DNA from: Bryobacterales bacterium
GTDB taxonomy: Bacteria; Acidobacteriota; Terriglobia; Bryobacterales; UBA6623
NCBI GenBank assembly: GCA_028819215.1
Contig: JAPPMG010000102.1
Span: 1 to 64,000, forward strand
Reading direction: 5' to 3'
DNA: 64,000 nucleotides
Position 1 is the stretch's first letter. Each line of letters begins with the position of its first letter. A model generated the notes under the pieces. The model did no database searches and had not been told where the DNA came from. It saw nothing but the letters and a program-made list of their open reading frames with translations. Position numbers and translations under genes: made by a program. Of this stretch, positions 1-6,821 are shown piece by piece.

Positions 1-54
1 GATCGTGCCCACGTTCACGTGCGGCTTCGAGCGATCAAACTTTTCCTTTGCCAT
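1..54 (-). CDS. tuf: Elongation factor Tu, N-terminal fragment (cut by window start)
   Basis: The first 18 codons of EF-Tu are visible on the minus strand, starting at ATG 54-52 and reading MAKEKFDRSKPHVNVGTI, the conserved start of bacterial EF-Tu just before the G1 loop. EF-Tu is the cytoplasmic GTPase that delivers aminoacyl-tRNA to the ribosome. The rest lies beyond the left edge. It sits 59 nt downstream of tRNA-Tyr on the same strand, the classical bacterial tRNA-tuf arrangement, so the two are probably co-transcribed. The identity rests on 18 residues but the match is distinctive. Confidence 0.92.
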   Translation of the reverse strand, partial: MAKEKFDRSKPHVNVGTI

Positions 55-113
55 GTCTCTGGGTCCTCTTACGCTGCGATCCGAAACGCGAATTCAAGGC
101 CGCCCACAAGCGC

Positions 114-200
114 TGGTGGACGGGGAAGGATTCGAACCTTCGTAGGGCGTAGCCCGACAGATTTACAGTCTGTTGCCTTTGACCGCTCGGCCACCCGTCC
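114..200 (-). tRNA. tRNA-Tyr (anticodon GTA)
   Basis: Read on the minus strand, a GGACGGG acceptor strand pairs with CCCGTCC. The anticodon stem-loop CAGACT-GTA-AATCTG gives anticodon GTA, and a long variable arm (class II, as expected for bacterial tRNA-Tyr) precedes the T arm with GGTTCGAATCC. The discriminator A at 117 is followed by an encoded CCA (116-114). It lies directly upstream of tuf on the same strand. Confidence 0.96.
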
Positions 201-329
201 GCAAAAGGTGCCTTGCTCCGCGTCCCTCGTGGATTTGTGTGAACACCGTTCCTGCGTCCGCAGAAGCGCTGCGCCGCGTCACGGTATGCGATAGGCCAGC
301 CGCCGGTTCCCGGAACAGCCGGTGCTGTT

Positions 330-358
330 ATTCTAGCCTATTCCGGGTCCCGGTGCAA
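330..358 (-). promoter_or_regulatory. Sigma70-type promoter for tRNA-Tyr/tuf
   Basis: On the minus strand TTGCAC (358-353) and TAGAAT (335-330) are separated by exactly 17 nt, close to the sigma-70 consensus. They face the tRNA-Tyr gene, whose 5' end is about 120 nt further on. This is the best-formed promoter I can see in the window, as expected for a stable RNA/tuf unit. The transcription start is inferred, not shown. Confidence 0.6.
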
Positions 359-435
359 TGCTTGCTATGCGGGCGCGAATCCCGGCGCGAGACCGCTGGC
401 GCTCCCCCAGGAATGGACCTGTGGTCCGCGCGGGA

Positions 436-1680
436 TCACGCCGACAGCTGCCGCCTCACAACCTCTTCGTTGAGCTCGATCCCTAGGCCGGGCCCGGTCG
501 GCGGAGTGATGAAGCCGTTGCTGAAGTTGATCGGCTCCCGCAAGATCTCGCTGTGGAGGGAATTGGAGTTGAACTCCTGGATCAGCAAATTCGGCGAGCA
601 CGTGTCCAGTTGCACCGCCGCTGCGGCAGCAACGGGACCGCAGTACATGTGCGGCGCGATCATCGCGTAGTGCGCCTCGGCCATGCCGGCGATCTTCTTG
701 GACTCGAGAATCCCACCGCACTGGCCGACATCCAGCTGGATGATCTGTGCGGCTTGCTTTTCGAGCACCTGCGAGAACTCGAATTTCGTGACCAAGCGCT
801 CGCCGGTGGCGATCGGGATGCTTGTGTGGGCCGCCACGCGGGCCATCTCGTCTACATTTTCCGGAGGAACCGGCTCTTCGAACCAGAACGGGTCGAACTC
901 TTCGAGAATGCTGGCCACCCGGATCGCTCCCGCCGTGCTGAACTGGCCGTGCGTGCCGATGCCGATCTCAAGATCGGCGCCGACCGCATCGCGGATTGCG
1001 CGGAAGATCTTGGCCACGTGCCGGATCGTCTTGAGGGAATAGTCGCGCGGCGGGCCGGTGATCGGCCGAAACGGATCCAGCTTGCAAGCGGTGTTCCCTG
1101 CCCTGACCAGTTCCTCGGCCCGCTTGCCGGCGAGTTCGGGGTCTTCCCAGACCCCTTGTGTATTCATGTAGGCGTAGGCGCGCAGCCGGTCGTGGTACTG
1201 GCCGCCCAGCAAGTTGTAGACGGGCTGGCCGGTAGCCTTGCCAACCAAGTCCCAGCAGGCCATTTCGATGGCGGAGAGCGCCGGGACGAAGTAAAGGCTT
1301 GGGTGGCGGTAGTCGTGCGAGCTGGTGTACATGTCCTGCCAGATCCGCTCCACATTGAAGGGGCTCTGGCCTATGACAAACCGCTCGCCCAGATCGTGCA
1401 GCAGGTCGATCTGCGACTTCAGGTTGGTGACGCCGCCAGTCGGCCGCTCGCCCAGGCCGACAAGACCTTCGTCCGTGGTCAGCTGGACGAACAGCCACTT
1501 TCGATGGCCGATGTAAGGCTGGACGTTGTCCAGCAGGATCGATTTCACACCCGTGACTTTCATGTTTCCCGCCTTCGAGCTAGCTGCAAGGTCGGCCGCC
1601 GCTGGTAGCGCGGCCATGCCCGTCGTGCCGAGGCTCGCCGCGAGTGCGCCGGAGCCCTGCAGAAAACTGCGCCGCTGCAT
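436..1680 (-). CDS. Tat-exported mandelate racemase/muconate lactonizing enzyme family protein
   Basis: A 414-residue enolase-superfamily protein, nearest in layout to galactonate dehydratase-like sugar acid dehydratases. The N-terminus MQRRSFLQGSGALAAS is a twin-arginine signal, so the protein should fold in the cytoplasm and be exported; most family members are cytoplasmic. The capping domain begins near residue 40. In the barrel, K200 (CKLDP), E268 (WFEEP), E294 (ATGERL) and H344 (APHMYCGP) sit at expected catalytic or metal-binding places. The position that usually reads DFHGR reads GTHGQ (242-246), so the first acidic metal ligand appears replaced. Substrate unknown; a dehydratase or epimerase of a sugar acid is the likeliest role. 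Transcribed towards tRNA-Tyr and tuf. Confidence 0.85.
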   Translation of the reverse strand: MQRRSFLQGSGALAASLGTTGMAALPAAADLAASSKAGNMKVTGVKSILLDNVQPYIGHRKWLFVQLTTDEGLVGLGERPTGGVTNLKSQIDLLHDLGERFVIGQSPFNVERIWQDMYTSSHDYRHPSLYFVPALSAIEMACWDLVGKATGQPVYNLLGGQYHDRLRAYAYMNTQGVWEDPELAGKRAEELVRAGNTACKLDPFRPITGPPRDYSLKTIRHVAKIFRAIRDAVGADLEIGIGTHGQFSTAGAIRVASILEEFDPFWFEEPVPPENVDEMARVAAHTSIPIATGERLVTKFEFSQVLEKQAAQIIQLDVGQCGGILESKKIAGMAEAHYAMIAPHMYCGPVAAAAAVQLDTCSPNLLIQEFNSNSLHSEILREPINFSNGFITPPTGPGLGIELNEEVVRRQLSA

Positions 1681-1840
1681 GCTTGCCCGCCTTGAGCGCG
1701 GCTGCCAGGGAACCGGCCCTCAGGTATGTGGAGCCGGCGAATCGCTGGCCGCCGCGCAATATTCTACGGCATTGAGGGCCGTGTCGGAACAGGCTGGCGT
1801 GCCGCGGCCGGAATTCGTAGATCGGGTCGGCCGCAACAAC

Positions 1841-2836
1841 CTACGGCATCGTCGGCTCGGGCAGGGACTCGAGCATTTCGAGCAGGAGGTCGTCTTCGGT
1901 CCGCCCGTCAGCGTGAGCGTCGAAGTTCAGGATGATCCGATGGCGCAGGGCCGGAAGAGCCAGCTCCCGAACATCGTCCGTGCTGACGTGCAGCCGCCCC
2001 TGCATCAGCGCCCTGACGCGGCCGCACAGCACAAGCGCTTGCGCTCCGCGAGGCGAGCTGCCGTAGCGGACGTACTTGCGCGCCAAGGCGTACTCCCTGC
2101 CTGGGCGAGGCTGCGTGGCGAGGACCAGGCTGATAGCGTAGTCGCGGACATGGGGCGCGACCAGGGTCTGGGACGCGGCGCGGCGCAGTTCGAGAATCTG
2201 ATCGCGGTCCAAGATCGCGTCGACCTCTAGCGGCGTGGTATCCGCCGTGCGATCCACGATGGCGGTGAGGTCTTCGCGCTCGGGATACTCCACCAGCAGT
2301 TTGAGCAAGAAGCGATCCAACTGGGCCTCGGGCAATGGGTAGGTCCCTTCCATCTCGAGCGGATTTTGCGTAGCCATCACCAAGAACGGCTCGTCAAGCA
2401 AGTGCGTTGTCGTGCCGCTGGTGACGGTCTTCTCTTGCATGGCCTCCAGCAGCGCCGACTGCGTGCGCGGCGTTGCCCGGTTGATTTCGTCGGCGAGCAC
2501 GAGATGCGCGAAGACAGGGCCCCGCTCGAACCGGAGCGCCTTGGCGCCGAGCTCGTTAGTGTCCATCACGACACTGCCGAGGATGTCCGCCGGCATCAGG
2601 TCGGGCGTGAACTGGATCCGCGAGTAGTCCAAGTGCAGCGCGCGCCCGAGCGTCCTCAGCAAGGTTGTCTTGCCGAGGCCCGGAACGCCCTCGAGCAATA
2701 CGTGTCCCCCAGACAGCAGAGCGTTCAGCACGCCGTCGACCACGCGCTCGTGGCCGACGATCACCCGCTGGATCTGCGAGCGAACAGCGTCGATCTGCTC
2801 CGTTGCGCTATGCAGCGTCGCGTCTTGGGCCAGCAT
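1841..2836 (-). CDS. MoxR-family AAA+ ATPase
   Basis: A 331-residue AAA+ protein of the MoxR group. Walker A is GVPGLGKT (50-57) and Walker B LVLADEIN (112-119), followed by the typical RATPRTQSALLEAMQE segment. MoxR ATPases act as chaperone-like factors for assembly of metal enzymes or envelope complexes, usually with DUF58 and von Willebrand factor A partners. Here the start codon directly follows the stop codon of the upstream membrane protein gene, so the two are translationally linked, but no DUF58 or vWA gene is present nearby. Family assignment is firm; the client is unknown. Confidence 0.93.
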   Translation of the reverse strand: MLAQDATLHSATEQIDAVRSQIQRVIVGHERVVDGVLNALLSGGHVLLEGVPGLGKTTLLRTLGRALHLDYSRIQFTPDLMPADILGSVVMDTNELGAKALRFERGPVFAHLVLADEINRATPRTQSALLEAMQEKTVTSGTTTHLLDEPFLVMATQNPLEMEGTYPLPEAQLDRFLLKLLVEYPEREDLTAIVDRTADTTPLEVDAILDRDQILELRRAASQTLVAPHVRDYAISLVLATQPRPGREYALARKYVRYGSSPRGAQALVLCGRVRALMQGRLHVSTDDVRELALPALRHRIILNFDAHADGRTEDDLLLEMLESLPEPTMP

Positions 2837-4315
2837 CTACTCGGCGTTCCTTCTCAACGTGTCGAAATAGTTCTGAATGTAGGTGCGGTAGGGCGCGGGG
2901 ATCTCATCCCGGCTTACGGACCCACCGCCGTCACCGTGGGAGGTCGAACGCTGATTGTACGGCACAGAGGCTGACTGCTCGGCTAGGCGAGTCTCGATTG
3001 TTACCTCGCCCCTCATGTTCTCGGCGCGTTCCATATAGAGTTCCTCCAGAGCGCCGAGCACCTCCAACTGCTCCGCTTCGGCCAGCTCCTTGTCACCGTC
3101 GCTCGTGCCGGCGGCCGAGGCGTTCTCCCCACCGCTCTGCTCGCCCGTGCTGTCCTCGCCGCTAGTGGTCCCGGCGGATGCAGACTCGCCAGCCTCGGGC
3201 CCGGCCTCACCGCCCTCCATCGACGCGTCAGCCGCCTGGGCCGACGGATCCTGCTCTGCCTCGCCCGAGTCGGCGGGATTTCCCGACGATGCGGCTTCCT
3301 CGGTGCTGCCGCTGCCTTGTTCCTGCCCTTGCTCTGAACTTGAAGACTCGCTGGATGCCATGTCCAGAGTCTGCAGCATGTTGTCGAACGCCTGCTTGAG
3401 CTTGTCGAACAAGCTCTGGGCCTCCTCGTCCCAGAGGTCGCTGCCGGAGTCAGACGGCAGGTTGTTGTCTTGGCCATCCGGCGAAAACTCCGAATCTTCG
3501 GCTTGCAGGGTCGAGTCCTCGAGCAGGCCCTCGGGGCCTTGCTCCTCCAATGGGACTGTAATCAGCCCTTCCACGTCTGGCATCTGGACTGCCTCGCTGG
3601 GCGGCTCCTCATGGGCTTCGCGAGGCAGTTCAGACCCGGGAGAGTCTTGTTCGGATGCAGGGCGTTCGAAGAATTCATCGTCCCCCGCGGGGAGCTGGTC
3701 CGTCTCCGGCCGCTCGATCGCCGCCGCTCGCTGCTGCTCGTCGGCGTTCGGAGCGGGCCGCTGGCCGAAGATGGCCGTCAGGATCAGCGATGCCAAGGGA
3801 GGCTCGAACGAGATGGTCGCCTGCAGCCCTACGCGCAGCCCGAAGAGGACGAGAGCAGACGCCAGCAACCAGACGCTCGCGCGCTGGGCCGACGATACGA
3901 CGCGCGGGAACGCCTGCCGGGGGTCTACGTGGGCGGCGAGTCTAGAAGCGGACTCGTACTGAGCGGCCGCAATCCTGCCTTGCTGCCTGTCCATCCCTGC
4001 TGTCTTGAAGTGATACGCCGTAGACAGGGCGTCTTGGAGGCCCGAACGCAAGTCCACCAACTGCGCTACCGCGTACCTAGTGGGCAATTGAGCGCCGAGT
4101 CGCTGGGCGGCGATCCAGATCCCAAGCCCGGCTATCAAAGGAAGCGTGACGAACGGAACGTAGCGCGTGCCGAGCACAAGCAGGCCGCAGAAGCCGACTA
4201 AGCAGACTGCGAGTGCTAGGCAGCCCTCCCGCGTGCGAAGCTGCCCGGCGACTCGCTTGCGGCAGGTCTCGACTAGCCCCTCAACGAGACCTAGGTTCAA
4301 TTCGGAAGCGGGCAT
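2837..4315 (-). CDS. Acidic, low-complexity membrane protein in MoxR operon
   Basis: A 492-residue protein that I cannot assign to a named family. Two hydrophobic stretches (about residues 31-68 and 148-166) flank a helical region. After that comes a long Glu/Ser/Gly/Asp-rich region (about 190-430) with many EE, SSS and SGE runs, then a more ordered C-terminus with a short Tyr- and Arg-bearing helix. The layout suggests a membrane-anchored protein with a long, probably extracytoplasmic, disordered acidic domain. Its stop abuts the ATG of the MoxR gene with no spacer. A role as MoxR client or membrane partner is inferred from this coupling alone. Confidence 0.75.
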   Translation of the reverse strand: MPASELNLGLVEGLVETCRKRVAGQLRTREGCLALAVCLVGFCGLLVLGTRYVPFVTLPLIAGLGIWIAAQRLGAQLPTRYAVAQLVDLRSGLQDALSTAYHFKTAGMDRQQGRIAAAQYESASRLAAHVDPRQAFPRVVSSAQRASVWLLASALVLFGLRVGLQATISFEPPLASLILTAIFGQRPAPNADEQQRAAAIERPETDQLPAGDDEFFERPASEQDSPGSELPREAHEEPPSEAVQMPDVEGLITVPLEEQGPEGLLEDSTLQAEDSEFSPDGQDNNLPSDSGSDLWDEEAQSLFDKLKQAFDNMLQTLDMASSESSSSEQGQEQGSGSTEEAASSGNPADSGEAEQDPSAQAADASMEGGEAGPEAGESASAGTTSGEDSTGEQSGGENASAAGTSDGDKELAEAEQLEVLGALEELYMERAENMRGEVTIETRLAEQSASVPYNQRSTSHGDGGGSVSRDEIPAPYRTYIQNYFDTLRRNAE

Positions 4316-4412
4316 AGGCCGGTTGGCCGGAACAGAACACGATTATAGGAGAGAGCGGGCGTTCTCCGTCACGTCAGGCGCTAGACTGCTGAGTGTTCGA
4401 GGCTCCGGTCAG

Positions 4413-5267
4413 TTGTCCAGATTCTTCCTCGCTGTCGTCGTTGTGCCGCTGCTCGCCTGCGGATGCCGAGCGGGCGCCCAGGAAGAAGGGCGCCTGCTTC
4501 AGGATGCCATTGCATCGTTGCGCTCCGGGGATGCAGCCCGGGCCGCTGAACTGGCCAGCGGGCAGATTGAGGCCTCTCCGGAGCCGGATCCCACGGCGTT
4601 CTGGATTCGGGCGCAGGCCCGGTCGCATCTTGAAGACTACGCCGGATCCGCCGAAGACTACGAGCGGTTAGCCGAGATCGAGCCCGGCAGCGCCCGGATC
4701 AGCCTGGAACTGGGTGCGGCGAGGTTCCGCAACGGCGACATGGCGGGATCGGTGGCCGCCTTCGAGCGCGTAGCCGAGCTAGAAGCGCACTCAAGGGCGC
4801 AGCTTTGGCAACTCGGGATCTCGCAATACTATGCGGGAGACTTCGCAGGCTGCGCTGCCCTGTTCGAACTTCACCGCACGGTCAACCCGCAGGACGTGGA
4901 GAACTCTGTCTGGCACTTCCTGTGTGTGGCCTCGATCCGAGGCTTCGATGCCGCGCGTGCGGGACTGATTCCGATTGACAGGGACGGCAGGGTGCCCATG
5001 ATGGAAGTGTTCGCTCTCTTTGGTGGCAGCGCCGGCGTGCAAGACGTGTTGGACGCGGCTAACAGAGCGGCCGGTCCCGGCAGCGGGACGGGCCCAGAGT
5101 TCTACGCTCACCTGTATCTGGGCCTGTACTACGAGGCCATGCGAGATTCGGACAACTCACGGATGCACATTGCGAAGGCCGTTCAGCTAGAGCAATCCGG
5201 CAACTACATGTGGCAGGTTGCCAGGGTGCACCAAGAGCTTCGCAAAGGTTCTGAAGATCTCCCTTGA
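4413..5267 (+). CDS. TPR-repeat lipoprotein
   Basis: A 284-residue protein if started at TTG 4413. The frame is open further upstream to 4167 but has no ATG or GTG close to the signal sequence, and the longer part lies antisense to the divergent membrane protein gene. From the TTG the N-terminus reads SRFFLAVVVVPLLAC, a lipoprotein signal with Cys at about residue 16. About four to six tetratricopeptide repeats follow (for example DPTAFWIRAQARSHLEDY), so it is probably a protein-protein scaffold anchored in the envelope. It is divergent from the MoxR operon. The start codon is the weakest part of the call. Confidence 0.72.
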   Translation: MSRFFLAVVVVPLLACGCRAGAQEEGRLLQDAIASLRSGDAARAAELASGQIEASPEPDPTAFWIRAQARSHLEDYAGSAEDYERLAEIEPGSARISLELGAARFRNGDMAGSVAAFERVAELEAHSRAQLWQLGISQYYAGDFAGCAALFELHRTVNPQDVENSVWHFLCVASIRGFDAARAGLIPIDRDGRVPMMEVFALFGGSAGVQDVLDAANRAAGPGSGTGPEFYAHLYLGLYYEAMRDSDNSRMHIAKAVQLEQSGNYMWQVARVHQELRKGSEDLP

Positions 5268-5408
5268 CCGAACTAGGACGTGTGATCTGCAGGGATCAGC
5301 CTGATCCCAGTGACGCGCGCCGCATGAGATTCGCCACGAGCCAAGACACTAGACGGACCCGTCATCGCGGCCGTAGTCCGTGGCGATCCAGCGCGGCTCG
5401 AGCGGCCG

Positions 5409-6821
5409 CTAGGCAACCAACTCGCGGATCAGCTCGCCCCCGGTTTGGCTCAGCTGCTTCTCGCGACCTTGAGCAAAGTACGTCAACTTCGCATCATCGA
5501 GTCCCAACAGGTGTAGCAGCGTCACGTGGAAATCCTTGATCGGGTGGACGACCTCGACCGCGGAGTCGCCGACCTCGTCCGTGGCGCCGACAATCCGCCC
5601 GCGCGGTGCGTCGCCGCCCGCAAGCCACAGCGGCATCGCCTTGGCGTTGTGATCGCGGCCCCAAGCCTTGTCTCCGCCGCGGAGGCCGTTGTCGGGCGAG
5701 CGGCCGAATTCCCCCGCCCACACGACCAGAGTCTCTTCGAGCAGGCCGGTTCGCCGGAGATCCGTCAGCAGGCCGGCCATCGGCTTGTCGATTGCCGTGA
5801 TGCGGGTTCCGTGTGCGCTCTCGATATAGTCGTGGGAATCCCAGCCGCCGACGATCACCTGCACGAAGCGGACGCCGGCCTCGACCATCCGTCTCGCTAG
5901 GAGGCAGCGCTTGGCGATCGCGTCCACCTCGGGGTTGGGGTCGCCGACGCCATAGAGCTCGAGCGTCGAGGCCGGCTCGTTGGCGAGGTCGACGACGCTC
6001 GGCATCTCGGCTTGCATCCGAAAAGCCAGTTCGTAGCTCTCGATGCGCGCTTCCAGTTCGTCGTGGTCCGGGTGGCGCTGTCTGTGGATCGCGTTCAAGC
6101 TTCCCAGCAAGTCGAGGTTCTTGCGCTGATGCTCGGGCGTGACGCCGGACGGAGGATTCATATCCAACACCGGGGCTCCTTGCGCCCTGAGCGCCGTGCC
6201 TTGGTAGTGCGCAGGCAGAAAGCCGTTGGACCAGTTCGCCGCACCGCCCTGCGGATAGGCGACATCAGGCAAGACGACGAACGCCGGCAGGTTCTCGTTC
6301 TCCGTCCCCAGCCCATAGGAGACCCACGACCCGATCCCTGGGTCTCCGCCGAAGCGGTTCCCCGTGTTGAGGTGGTAGAGCGCGGTCGGATGGTTGACGC
6401 TTTCGGCCTGTAGTCCGCGATAGAAGCAGATGTCGTCGACGGCTCCGGCGAAATGCGGGAAGCGCGCGTTGATCTCTATGCCTAGCTCGCCTGCGTGCCG
6501 GAACTTGAACGGGCTCTTGACGTAGTGGCGCTTGCCGGTGTTCATCGCCGCGGCGAACTTCGTGCGTTCCTTGGCGAACTCCGTCATGTGGAGTTCGGTC
6601 AGCTTTGGTTTGGGGTCGAACGTGTCGATGTGAGAGGGGCCGCCCTCCATCAGCAGAAAGATGCAACTCTTGGCTTTGGCCTTGTGGTGGGGATTTCGTG
6701 CGGACAGCGGCCCTGCCTCTGCCAGCAGAGCCGACAAAGCGACGGAGCCAAGTCCCAGCCCGGAGCGATAGAGGAACTCGCGCCTTGTCCGGCTCAGATC
6801 GGCTTCAGTAGACATAAGCAA
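5409..6821 (-). CDS. DUF1501 (sulfatase-fold) Tat-exported protein
   Basis: A 470-residue DUF1501 protein. The N-terminus has a twin-arginine signal (SRTRREFLYRSGLGLG). Family hallmarks are LLMEGGPSHIDTFDPKP near residue 56, VQVIVGGWDSHD near 320 and VWAGEFGRSPDNG near 370, ending in the TLLHLLGLD segment. DUF1501 proteins share the alkaline phosphatase/sulfatase fold but have no established reaction. The gene starts inside the last codons of the upstream PSD1 cytochrome gene (17-nt overlap, or 11 nt if started at the third codon, ATG 6815), so the two are translationally coupled. In planctomycetes and Bryobacterales these two families usually occur as a pair. Confidence 0.92.
   Translation of the reverse strand: MLMSTEADLSRTRREFLYRSGLGLGSVALSALLAEAGPLSARNPHHKAKAKSCIFLLMEGGPSHIDTFDPKPKLTELHMTEFAKERTKFAAAMNTGKRHYVKSPFKFRHAGELGIEINARFPHFAGAVDDICFYRGLQAESVNHPTALYHLNTGNRFGGDPGIGSWVSYGLGTENENLPAFVVLPDVAYPQGGAANWSNGFLPAHYQGTALRAQGAPVLDMNPPSGVTPEHQRKNLDLLGSLNAIHRQRHPDHDELEARIESYELAFRMQAEMPSVVDLANEPASTLELYGVGDPNPEVDAIAKRCLLARRMVEAGVRFVQVIVGGWDSHDYIESAHGTRITAIDKPMAGLLTDLRRTGLLEETLVVWAGEFGRSPDNGLRGGDKAWGRDHNAKAMPLWLAGGDAPRGRIVGATDEVGDSAVEVVHPIKDFHVTLLHLLGLDDAKLTYFAQGREKQLSQTGGELIRELVA

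Noticed and set aside
3090..3962. Plus-strand open frame of 290 codons rich in Ser, Pro and Ala
   Set aside because: It is the antisense of the acidic low-complexity region of the MoxR-linked membrane protein; no start signal or family feature.
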